Source: Sambucus nigra (lineage: Eukaryota; Streptophyta; Magnoliopsida; Dipsacales; Adoxaceae). Taken from it: a stretch of 64,000 bases of DNA. Both the position numbers and the translations under genes were made by a program. Position 1 is the first letter of the stretch, and each line of letters begins with the position of its first letter. The notes under the pieces were generated by a model, which saw only the letters and a program-made list of their open reading frames with translations, was not told where the DNA came from and ran no database searches. This document shows, one piece after another, positions 35,841 through 45,790 of this stretch. The DNA lies in assembly GCA_949130495.1 (NCBI GenBank), contig OX422216.1, forward strand, positions 359,810,605 through 359,874,604. The letters are read 5' to 3'.

Positions 35841-37181
35841 ACAATGACCCCCTTCCTTATTCAAAAGCAGGACAAACTAACCCACTGCTACCACATTGGG
35901 CTCGTCCCCACAGAAGATCCCGAACTATCCAATTGTTGGTACTATGATATCTGGTTCCTCCTCAAGCATGGTAGGTATCTCGAGAGTTCCAACAAGAAAG
36001 ATTGAGAAACCCTCTGAAGTCTAGTTGCCTAGTACATCATCTGTCATAAATCACTACTCAAAAGGAACTTCGATGGAACTCATCTGCACTACATCGCAGG
36101 GGCTGACATTGAAAAGATAATGCGGAAAATCCACAGTGGGGAATGCGGACCCCATATGAACGGTCACATGCTTGCTAAGAAGATCATCCGACAGGGTTAC
36201 TACTGGACCACCATGACCCAGGATTGCACCGCCTATGTCTGGAGGTGCCCCAAATGCCAATAATTCTCCAACCATCACTATCTGCCTCCGCGCGAATTAT
36301 ACAACATGACCTATCCCTGGTCGTTCTCCACCTGGGGCATCGACATCATAGGGAAGGTTACACTGAAGGCTTCCAATGGGCATGAGTTCATCCTAGTTTC
36401 CATTGACTAATTCACCAAATGGGTCAAAGCTGAGTCATACACAGTGCTAAACGCCAAGAAAGTGGCCAAATTTATCAAGAAAAACATCATCTGCCAGTAT
36501 GGGGTCCCGTACGAGCTAGTATCAGATAACGGGTTACATTTCGAAGCAGAAGTCACAGAGGTGGTCAATGAGTATGGGATTCAAAGACACAAATCTTCTC
36601 CCTACCAACCTTAGTCCAATGGTGCAGTTGAAGCCGCCAACAAGAACCTCAAAGTCATCATCAGCAAGATGACAGAAAACTGTCAGGATTGGTCCAACCG
36701 GATCCCGTACGCCCTCTGGGGCTACCTAACATCAATTCGAACCTCTACTGGAGATACCCCTTACACTCTAATTTATGGCTTGGAAGCAGTCCTACTCGTG
36801 GAGTTGGAGATACCCTCAGTACGCGTCATGCTTGAAAGAAAGGTCAGTGAAGAAGACGGGTGCCAAAGCCGTCTTGACGAGCTGACCCTCCTAGGTGAAA
36901 TGATATTGAAAGCACTATACCACATACAAGGGTACCATCACCGAATAGCGCGACCATTCAACAAAAGATTCAAGGACCGCGGTGTTCGAGAGGGGGACCT
37001 AGCCCTCAAAGAAATCATAGAACCCATCTGGGACCCTAGAGGGAAATTCAAGCCCAATCAAGGCTGCCCCTACATTATTAAAAAGATCTTCTCTGGCACT
37101 GCTTCCATGATAACCAACATATATGGGGAAGAGATGGTTCGCCCAGTCAACTTGGACCGTCTCAAGAAGTGCTACTACTAG
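35841..37181 (+). pseudogene. pol: Integrase of Tat element B
   Basis: The HHCC zinc part is present (GPHMNGHMLAKKIIRQGYYW, YVWRCPKC). The core reads STWGIDIIGKV, ELVSDNGLHFEAEV and SNGAVEAANKNLK, so D, D and E are all kept. The C-terminal LALKEIIEPIWDPRGKF, YIIKKIFSGTASMIT and PVNLDRLKKCYY end at the TAG 37179. In-frame stops include 36027 (TAG), 36260 (TAA), 36408 (TAA) and 36612 (TAG). Confidence 0.92.
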
Positions 37182-37887
37182 TCCGAAATCTCGGCGCACT
37201 ACAACTCTTCTCATCTCCCTTCTATTCTAAAAAAAATTCTCTTCATTTCCTTTTACCCAGGACTACGTGGGCTTGATCCTCTGTAAATAACCATTTTAAA
37301 AAAAATTAAAACTTTTCAAAAACCCCAGAGGTACGTAGGCAGCTCATACACCTTAAATGAGCATGACCCTTTCTTTTTCAAAATAATATTCTTTTCTTAT
37401 CTCCGAGAACAACAGTCAACTCCAAAATATAATTGAACAAAAGGATTATGTATGCCTTAGCGATCGGTATAGATAATTCACATAACACAAAATTCATCAA
37501 AAGGAACAACTAGATGATCAAAAACTTGTTTATTTCACTAATAAGAAAATTCGGTACAGATAACGTAAAGGAACGGATAACTCCCTTCCCCCTACCTTCC
37601 TAAAAAGCCAAAATAAAATCACCCCATTTATCCCCCATTACACAATAAACTCTCCAGGAGTCCTATCCACAGCTACCGAAGGAGACCGATCCATCATCAT
37701 CATCATCTACATCCTGGGGTCCTCAAGTTTCCTCTGCCTGAACAGAGTGTTGCAGACACTCCATCGACCGATAAGCTCGAACCATCTTCGAAAAAACCAT
37801 AACAACTCCTTACATGGTGTCAAAAGAGACAAACCACTTTTGTCCAGTCTCCACTGTCAACATCTTGCTAACCACTCTCCTCCATAA
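37182..37887. other. Spacer between pol and the antisense genes of element B
   Basis: No gene is seen. It aligns with 21810-22560 of element A. A (ATC)n run lies at about 37695-37710. Confidence 0.5.
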
Positions 37888-38957
37888 TCACTTCATATTA
37901 TCCCCATGATATGCCAAACTCTCCCAATAGACTGAGAAGGACGGGTCGGCGAACATCGATTCTCCCATATAGAGCCAAGCCTCATACGCAGACGCTCGGT
38001 TAAATCCTCTACTAGAAATAAATTCAGTGTCTGAGGTGGCACGACCTATGCCCATCCAAATTAGCACGAAAGTCGCCAAGGGAAATAAAAAGAGGTCTGT
38101 TTGAGACAAACCAGTCGCACATACGGGTATTCTCCTAGCTCCAGAACAGGCAACAACTATCCCCACCAAAGCACTGATCGATACAGATTTCGTGCCCCAT
38201 TCTCCACAAGCCAATTCTCTCAGCTCTCAATATCCAGGCCAACGCTGAAAAAGTGACGCAAAAAGAAGTTGGGTACAACCGACAAAGTATATTCTGGAAG
38301 AGTCACCAGGCGAACTCTTTCAGACAACCACTTGAACAGCATCACAGGGCTACCCCGCAGGAAGTCAGAACGACCTTCTCGCCAGGCATATAGATCGTTC
38401 AGGGTCTCCGCCAGTATGACCACCGTAGGATTATGATGGTATGACATCCATGAAGCAACGACTGCAAGTTGTGGGTCCACTAGAAGTTCCCTAGTCACCA
38501 GCAGCAATTTTGAAACTAAGCGCAAAACAACATCTCCGGTATAGCCAACATCGCCTACTTCTCGCAGATGTATGGACTGCAACACCGCCGGGAGGGAGAT
38601 CATTCCTCCAACAACCAGTGATCTAGTCATCGAAGGCAAAATGCGAAAAATCCCAGCCAGCAAATCCTTGGGAGAATGGGAAAATTCGGGTAAAGCTGCA
38701 GCAACACTGGGATTTACCCCCAGCATGACAGAAAATTCCTCGTAGGCAGGACAAACTTCATCCTACCCAAAACAGAATACATGGCCTTTGGTGTAGCAAA
38801 ATTGTACCACCACCATCAGGATGTTCCACTCAATGGGCCGATTGGGCCACAAAGAGACTCGACGCATGTTGAACGCATCGTAGTCAATGTTATAAGAGCA
38901 CATCGTTTCCAAGGCTTCGAGGTAGTTATCAAAATCAATGCTACTAGGAAGAGCCAT
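37888..38957 (-). pseudogene. Antisense DUF7745-like gene of element B
   Basis: The start is ATG 38957 (MALPSSIDFDNYLEALETM), about 65 bp downstream of a minus-strand TATA box. The frame holds FVFCFG-type sequence, one in-frame TAG, then DEVCPAYEEFSVMLGVNPS, SYHHNPTVVILAETLNDLY and RGSPVMLFKWLSERV, ending at 38220. A further frame at 37888-38214 probably holds the degraded C-terminus. The pattern around EEFS.MLG and ETLN matches my memory of DUF7745, a plant protein family related to PMD that is often embedded in retrotransposons. Element A shares it, so it belonged to the element before A and B split. Function unknown. Confidence 0.6.
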
Positions 38958-39010
38958 CTTGCAATACTAAGAAACAGTAGACAAATGAAGGTGTGATGGA
39001 AACGCTCCAC

Positions 39011-39030
39011 CCTTCCCCCTTTTTTATACT
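39011..39030 (-). promoter_or_regulatory. TATA-like box of the antisense DUF7745-like gene
   Basis: On the minus strand the sequence reads AGTATAAAAAAGGGGGAAGG, about 65-70 bp before ATG 38957. Element A has ATAAAATGGGGCAGGGGG at the matching place, right at the CACTA2 insertion point. A perfect TGCCGATCGGCA palindrome lies about 150 bp further upstream (39175-39186), plus a CTGCCGATAGGCAG at 39150. Confidence 0.6.
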
Positions 39031-39715
39031 TAAGAACCCTCACAAGAGACACAATCCCTACAGAAATCGGAGGGAGTCCTACCCCACAAAGTACAAAAGG
39101 CTTAAGAGGGAACAAATCAAAAGCTTTGAATTGATGGGACTGGACTTGACTGCCGATAGGCAGGACAAGGGTCTTGCCGATCGGCAACCCCCTATTTTTG
39201 GAAATTTTCCTTTTTCCTTTTTTATAAATATCAGAAGCCCAAAAATAAATTGATATTCGCAACAGAATTTCAAAAATCCTTTTCCACCCTATACAATTTC
39301 TTAAAACTTTCCTCAAAATCCCAAAAATATCTCTTTTCACGGTCTCAACATCAAAGTAAAAAGTGCATGTGCATGCATTCACTCGTTCATCATTAACAAA
39401 AGATAATAAAAATCTCCATTTGAATTCCATATATGTATTCTTCTGTGTTACATCAAATTTTGCAGGAAATAAAAGAAAAGCAAAAAACAATGGGACTCAT
39501 CCTGAACCCACATTATTTCTCTCTCTCTCTCACCTACCCTTCACCTCTCTCTCTAAGATCTTCGACCCCTGTGACGCGCTCTCTTTCACCTATGGCGAGA
39601 TGATGCACCACTGCTACCCAAGCCAGAGTCCTCCACGGACGAAGCGGATGGCACCAAGCAAGAAGGAACAGGGATAGCATCCCAAATATGGGCAGTCAAC
39701 GAAGATATCCAATCT
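39031..39715. other. Promoter-side spacer between the two antisense genes of element B
   Basis: AT- and CT-rich and without a gene. A CT repeat lies at 39518-39533. Its first part (39187-39340) resembles the region upstream of the PMD gene at 41893-42030: both start GGCAACCCC and run into runs of TTTCAAAAATCC-like sequence. Confidence 0.5.
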
Positions 39716-41663
39716 TTAATGTCCCTCAGCCAAGTGGTCGACACCCGAACTTGCTGCAAAGAAAAGGCAAAAATAAGTATCAAAAAAATGATCAAAGGGA
39801 AAAGAACCAAAAAGAGGAAGAGCGTATATCGCAGGACGAAGAACCTCCTCTATCAAACCCAACTCCTCCAGATCCATCGCTTGAGGATGATGCAACATCG
39901 ACACCATCCTTCCATCAGCCCACCGAATATTGTACGAAGGGGTGTGCAATCTCACAAAGGGGACCTCTAAGATCGCCGTTGTCGCAGACGTCGCCGGACC
40001 ACCACCACTGTGGGAAGACCCCACCACCCGACTCGAACCCACAGGAGGGAAAGGCAAGGCATCATATATGATGGGCGCCATCAACTAACTCGTCATAAAG
40101 TCCATATAGTCATACGGTGCCGCCGTATCAGTGTACAACAAGTAGGACTCGCAGATCATCGCCACGATCGTCGCATCCTCCGGGAGAAGCCGCTCCTGCC
40201 ACATACACATAGGAGGCTACGCAGGTGGCCCCACCACCTCCTCCTCAGTAATCTTCCGAACCACTCACTCCCCAAGATACCAGGAATGGCCGAACTCATG
40301 TGCCAGTAAACGCCTAATCTGCGCATTCACCGCCCCCGTATCCTGAATGGTTGTCCCCTAAGGGTAAAAGGTCACCTGAAAATCCAAAGCGGGAATAAGT
40401 CAATACAAAATCAGAACATGCCAAAAACCAAGGCTGAAAAGGAAAGAGTCTTACCCTACCACTGGTCAGGCCATTCAAGACATGACGCACCGCCTCCAGA
40501 GAGAGAGATCCCTTTGACTGCCGATTGGCCTTTCGCCATCGATATAATCGACAGAAATCCCCAACAGTCTCGTCCTTTAGGGCGATCAGCTGGGCATTGC
40601 ACCCAATCACCTCATAGAACCACATCTGCCAAAGACAAGAATTCACAATAAAAAAGAGACGCATAAGGAAAATGCGAATGCACGAAAGGAAAATGCGCAA
40701 AATTAAAGAATTCCTCGAGGAGATACGTGGCTCCAGTAAAAGTTTGTCGGCAGCACCGGATGAATGCGTCCAAAGAAAAATAGAGGGTCGCCAAAGTTAA
40801 GCTCCCCCAATCATAGAGAGGGATGTTCAAAAATATCCTCAAGTATTGCAAGAACCACAAATGGACGACGTCGCCGCTCGACGCCACCATGAAGCCTCCC
40901 AGCACCAATAAAATGAATAACCGGGCCATCTCCCTCACCTACAGTCCATCCTCCAGATCAACCACCCTACTCAGCAGAATATCCTTCATCAAGGACAGCC
41001 AGATAGAATCCCCAGGCACTATCCTCTCTATGTTGCCGAGCGCCGCCCTCACCGCCTCCGCCCTCACCCTTAGAGAGAGATCCACCTCTATCAACTCCCC
41101 ATCGCAATCCAACCCCAGTAGCGACTGTACATCTATGGGAGTCACGGTCATCTCCCCAAAGCCAAAATGGCAGGTGTGGGTAGTATCCCACCATCTCTCC
41201 CCCAAATCACACAGGACCGATGTCGAACGAGGCATCTCATCCAGCGCAGACGCCAATCTCCCAAAACCAGCTGAAGATACCATCCAACGCACCACAGATG
41301 TAAGATGCTCCCAAACATCCTTAAGTTCTATCGTCCCACGAGCACGCATGTTCTTCAAAGAGATATCAAACTATCAAAAGAACAAAAAACCTTGTCAAAA
41401 TTCAAGAAGGAAGGAAAAATCACCAAAAAGAGAAGAATTCCAAAGGTCAGGTTACTTACATAACCACCAAGGTTCACCACCCTCGAGGTGAGATGATGCG
41501 ACGACTCCCATAGCAAGGTTTGCTCATTCGTAACCAGTTCGAACGCATCAAAGGAGTTCTCTCTCCCCAAAGCAAGAGGCGCCTTGTCCCTCCACTCCAC
41601 GTTCTCCCAGTCATCAATGGTCAACCATTCCCTATGCGCTGCAGTGCTCACAAAGGAGGCCAT
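39716..41663 (-). pseudogene. Antisense plant mobile domain (PMD) gene of element B
   Basis: Minus-strand gene beginning ATG 41663 (MASFVSTAAHREWLTIDDW). Exon 1 ends at a GTAAGT donor (41459). Exon 2 starts after ATAG at about 41371 and carries the PMD signature RWWDTTHTCHFGFGEMTVTP and IDVQSLLGLDCDGE, then MKDILLSRVVDLEDGL with one in-frame TAG, then ILLVLGGFMVASS and TFTGATYLLE. Exon 3 (MWFYEVIGCNAQLIALKDE) follows a GGCAG acceptor at about 40627 and ends at a GTAAGA donor. Exon 4 starts after TTTCAG and runs to 39716 with stops. PMD (PF10536) proteins are plant-specific, linked to transposon-derived silencing factors such as MAIN. Its presence in both A and B shows it is part of the element. 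Confidence 0.85.
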
Positions 41664-41755
41664 TTCTTAGAGATCGGAATCCTATAATGATTTGCAGAAG
41701 AAAATAGCAGAAAGAAAGAAAGCAAAAAGCTGTGAAAAATGAGGAGAATTCGCCC

Positions 41756-41796
41756 CCTTTATATAGAATGCCAAGCGTCATGCCGATCGGCATTGA
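41756..41796 (-). promoter_or_regulatory. TATA box and palindrome upstream of the antisense PMD gene
   Basis: On the minus strand the order is TGCCGATCGGCA (41781-41792), then CTATATAAAGGGGGCG, with TATATAAA at 41758-41765, about 95 bp before ATG 41663. Element A keeps AATAAATAGGGGGCG at the same distance from its PMD start (47627-47640). The order is the same as in the LTR promoter of B. Confidence 0.7.
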
Positions 41797-42121
41797 CACC
41801 CCACCCACCGATCGACACTGCCCTCTTACCTTTTCGAGGCAGTCCAAAGGTCCGTGCCACTGCCAAATGGCACCCTCTGAACTGTGCCGACCGGCAACCC
41901 CTTGAAATTTCGTACAAAAATTCCCAAAAAATACCAGAAAATTGTGAAAAATCCTCAGAAAATTCCTAAAAATCTTGGAAAGGATTTAAACCTTTTCACC
42001 AAGAAAATTTCACACTCCCTCAAGCGGAAATCCAAAAAGCCATTTTCAAAGTCTCCAAAGGACACTCTACTTTTTCCCCAGCTCATTCCCCAACGGAACC
42101 CAAAATCCAATCTTCATCCAC
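41797..42121. other. Upstream spacer of the PMD gene
   Basis: Contains further degenerate copies of the motif, such as TGCCGACCGGCA at 41885-41896 and CACTGCCAAATGGCA near 41858, then A-rich sequence with TTCCCAAAAA-like repeats. No gene. Confidence 0.5.
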
Positions 42122-43400
42122 TCTTACGTCAGAATTGACCTCGGTCTTGGATCGTCACCTTAGTTAGTTCAGAATTAACCTCGATTCTCGGTCCTCAGTC
42201 GTCACCTCTCTTAGGTCAGAATTGACCTCGGTCTTGGATCGTCACCATAGTTAGGTCAGAATGGACCTCGGTCCTTGGTCGTCACCTCTCTTAGGTCAGA
42301 ATTGACCTCGATCTTGGATCATCACCACTCTTAGGTTAGAATTGACCTCGATCGTCACCTCTCTTAGGTCAGAATGACCTCAGTCTTGCATCATCGCCTT
42401 AGATAGGTCAGAATTGACCTCGGTCCTCGGTCGTCACCTCTCTTAGGTTATAATCGACCTCGTTCTTGGATCGTCACTTTAGTTAGGTCAGAATTGACCT
42501 CGGTCCTCGGTTGTCACCTCTCTTAGGTTAGAATTGACCTCGGTCTTGGATCGTCACCTTAGTTAGGTAAGAATTGACATTGGTCCTCGGTCGTCACCTC
42601 TCTTAGGTCAGAATTGACCTAGGTCTTGGATCGTCACCTTAGTTAGGTCAGAATTGATCTCAGTCCTCGGTCGTCACCACTCTTAGGTCAGAATTGACCT
42701 CGGTCTTGGTTCGTCGCTTTAGTTAGGTCAGAATTAACCTCGATCCTCTGTCGTCACCACTCTTAGGACAGAATTGACCTCGGTCTTGGATCTTCACCTT
42801 AGTTAGGTCAGAATTGACCTCGATCCTCGATCGTCACCACTCTTAGGTCAGAATTGACCTCGGTCTTGGATTGTCGCCATAGCTAGGTCATAATTGACCT
42901 CGGTCCTCAGTCGTCACCTCTTTTAGGTCAGAATTGACCTCGATCTTGGATCATCAACATAGTTAGGTCAGAATTGACCTCAGTCCTCAGTCTTCGCCTT
43001 TCTTAGGTCACAATTTACCTCGGTTTTGGATCGTCACCATAGTTAGGTTAGGATTGACCTCGATCCTCGGTCGTCACCTCTCTTGGTCAGAATTGACCTT
43101 GATCTTGGATCGTCAACTTAGTTAGGTCAGTATTGACCTCGATCCTCGATCGTCACCTCTCTTAGGTCAAAATTGACCTCAGTCTTGGATTGTCACCTTA
43201 GTAAGGTTAGAATTGACCTCGGTCCTCGGTCGTCACCTCTCTTAGGTCAGAATTGACCTCGATCTAGGATCGTCACCTTAATTAGGTCAGAATTGACATC
43301 GGTCCTTGGTCGCCACCACTCTTAGGGCAGAATTGACCTCGGTCCTCGATCGTCACGTCTCTTAGGTCAAAATTGACCTCAATCTTGGATCATCACCTTA
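42122..43400. repeat. 40-bp tandem repeat array in the 3' UTR of element B
   Basis: About 31 copies of a 40-bp unit with core GGTCAGAATTGACCTCGG. Two forms alternate, one with TCTTGGATCGTCACCTTAGTTA and one with TCCTCGGTCGTCACCTCTCTTA in the second half, giving an 80-bp higher-order dimer. Copies differ by a few substitutions. Confidence 0.92.
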
Positions 43401-43670
43401 AGCCCTCAGAATCGACTTCGACCCGCAAAATTGGCTTCGACCCACAGAATTAGTCCTCTCACCTTAAGCCCACAGAATTGGCCTCGGCCTGTAAAATTGG
43501 TCATCTCATACTTAACCCCATAGAACTAGCTTCGACCCACAGAATCGATTGTTCCCAGCACACTCCCTTAGGTCCTCAGAATTGGCCTCGACCCTCTGAA
43601 TTGGTCATCCTTCCTCAAAAGCATCATGCGGTGTTTATTCCACAACTATCATTTGTTCCAAACTCACCCA
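43401..43670. repeat. Degenerate older tandem units before the 3' LTR of B
   Basis: A few units of the form CCTCAGAATTGGCCTCGACCC, with GGTCATC, lie here. They resemble the 48-bp array of element A (48050-48600) more than the neighbouring 40-bp array. Confidence 0.7.
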
Positions 43671-43681
43671 GCGAGGGGCTC
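43671..43681 (+). other. Polypurine tract of element B
   Basis: GCGAGGGGCTC lies immediately before the 3' LTR start TGTAGAAAC. It is shorter and less pure than in the other elements here. Confidence 0.6.
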
Positions 43682-45785
43682 TGTAGAAACCCCATTATGT
43701 TACCCCTTAAACTGTCCTTATGTCTCTAGCACCTCCCGTCATCACCACAAACCCAGACCATACCCCGAGTACTGACTTAAAAGCCATCGGGCACTCCGCT
43801 TCGTTTGACCAAAAGTTAAAGTCTTCAGCTCGACCAAGACTGAATGAATCTTCGAAGGGCACTAAAACCCCTTTCCAATGGTCCATCCCGTGCGCAATTC
43901 CAACTTACCATGCGGACAAACGACCCATTTCCCCCTGAAACTAAATCAGGAGGCCATCGGGCGCTCCTGGACTCCATTTGACCAAAGTCAAAGTCTTCAT
44001 ATTGATCGAGACTGAATGAATCTACAAAGTGCACTAAAACCCCTTTCCAATGGTCCGCTACATGCGCGATTCTGACTTACGGTACAGACGAATGATCCGT
44101 TTTACTTTGAAAGGTCACTGAATGCTTCCAGGGCCAGTTTGACCAAAGTCAACCACCCGAACCGGGTCAAACTCTTTGGAATGTTGAAGTAAATCTCCTA
44201 ACCTTTCCAACGGTCCATGCCGTGTGCGATTCAAACTTACCATATGGACGAACGATCCATTTGCGTCCGACGTTTTCCCGTCCAATGGACCGATGAATGA
44301 TTCTGAGCCACATTTGACCCAAATTTAACTCCCAAACCTCGGAGCGGTACAAAGGACTTTTGAATGTCTATGAATTACCTTTCAACGGTCCATCCCGTGC
44401 GCGATTCTAATCAACGGTTTGCATTTTGCAGCCGATTTTCCAAAAAGGCCTAAAAGACACTACCAAACGGCAGGTCTCAGGCCCTGTCTATCGAAAGTGT
44501 GACGAACGAAAAGAATAGGGCTATTCCTATCGGTAATGCCCTGGGCCTATAAAAATGAGGACTTTACCTCATTGCATGGTGGCCAAAAATTAGAAACTTA
44601 TAACTCTCAGCAGATCCCGAAAACCTCTCTCGAAGTTAGCATGATATCTACACCCAAATCCCTTTCCAACCTTCACTTTTCATCATCCTTTTCATCAAAC
44701 TTGGTGAATTTACTACCCTCATCATCATCTAAGTCTAACGGCTGCTCTCCAAGATTCAAGATCAAGCTCAAGATCTTCAAGAAGGTCCAATTTTCTCAAC
44801 TCTCTCCTCAAATTCTCATAAATTTGCAATAACTTGTTTTATTACTTAGTGCTTTTATTATCTCATCTCACACATCCTAATAGACTTTTTATTTAGTATT
44901 ATTGCACATCTCTTATTTTCATATAAATAATAACCCAAAAAATAAGAAAAGGAGGGTTTTCTCATAAATTCCAAATGGGAATTCTCATACTTTTCTTACA
45001 CTTTTTTCACAACTAAAACACTTTTTCCACACACACACACACACACACACACAAATAAGAGAATCCCCAGTTGGATTTATGGGATAAATCCCACCCCTTG
45101 TTTTTCATGCAAACTACGTGGACTTTGATGCCTCTATAGGCTACGTAGGCGTCTCGGGGTAATACCCGAGACTTGAGTCCTATTTTTTCTTTGTCTCTCA
45201 TTTTCTATCGTCTTTAAATTCCACTTTCTTATACTATATATATACATATATTTGTTCTTAGGGGCGTATTATTCCATATGCTTTATCATTCCCTCATAAC
45301 AGTCAACGTAAGGATAATCACGTAAATCCTATTTTCTAATATTTTTATACCTTCCTACGGATGACTCGCTTTACCTCTTCCATGGTATAAGTCGATGATT
45401 TCTATCTCCATTATATATACACATGCACACATATCACGGGGAAAATAAAGGAAAATAACAAAAATCCATGAGAGACCGAAAGGGCGGAATGGGTGCCTAA
45501 CACCTTACCATTTAGTAACATAGCCTCTGGACCCTTCTCCAATCATTTTGGTTTCGTATGCACCAGTATGTCTTTGGAGGTTGTCCTTCGGGATGGTTTT
45601 CCCTTTTCTTTTGTCTGTTTTGAGTAAAATAGACTGGCGACTCTAATCTTTCTACATCTTTCACCTCACCTCAAATGACGTCGACCAAAGCGCTCCCGAG
45701 AGGGATGCGCGGGACCTAAGGATCCTCATTCTCATGCTGCCCCCCCCCCCCCACACGACGAGGATCAGGATCAGGGATGGCCACA
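43682..45785 (+). repeat. 3' LTR of element B
   Basis: Starts TGTAGAAACCCC and ends GGATGGCCACA, 2104 bp. It aligns with 26697-28821 over its whole length. A TATA box CCTATAAAAATG lies at about 44546, an (AC)n tract at 45028-45053 and a poly-C tract at 45739-45752. Confidence 0.92.
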
Positions 45786-45790
45786 GCCAT
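45786..45790. repeat. Target-site duplication GCCAT, right copy
   Basis: Same five bases as 26692-26696. After it, element A sequence continues within the PMD gene. Confidence 0.9.

Larger units (their letters stand above)
26697..45785 (+). mobile_element. Element B: complete Tat-type Ty3/gypsy retrotransposon with two antisense genes (19.1 kb)
   Basis: The order is LTR, tRNA-Arg-type PBS, 1.3-kb leader, gag, protease, RT, RNase H, a second (archaeal-type) RNase H, integrase, then antisense DUF7745-like and PMD genes, a tandem-repeat block, PPT and LTR. The dual RNase H, gag type and PBS place it in the Tat lineage. It sits inside the related element A, with TSD GCCAT. The LTRs look roughly 90-93% alike by eye, so it is older than the TR-GAG insertion. 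Sense proteins are broken by many stops, mostly of the CAG/CAA/CGA-to-stop kind. Confidence 0.92.

Noticed and set aside
38816..39490. Long 224-codon minus-strand frame across the DUF7745 promoter
   Set aside because: It runs out of phase through the conserved start of the antisense gene and across the TATA box, and has no recognised motif.
42122..43400. Possible CRISPR-like array
   Set aside because: Units are directly tandem with no unique spacers, and the sequence is plant retrotransposon 3' UTR.
42122..43400. Possible telomere or centromere satellite
   Set aside because: It is bounded on both sides by element B parts and is too short for a chromosome-scale satellite.
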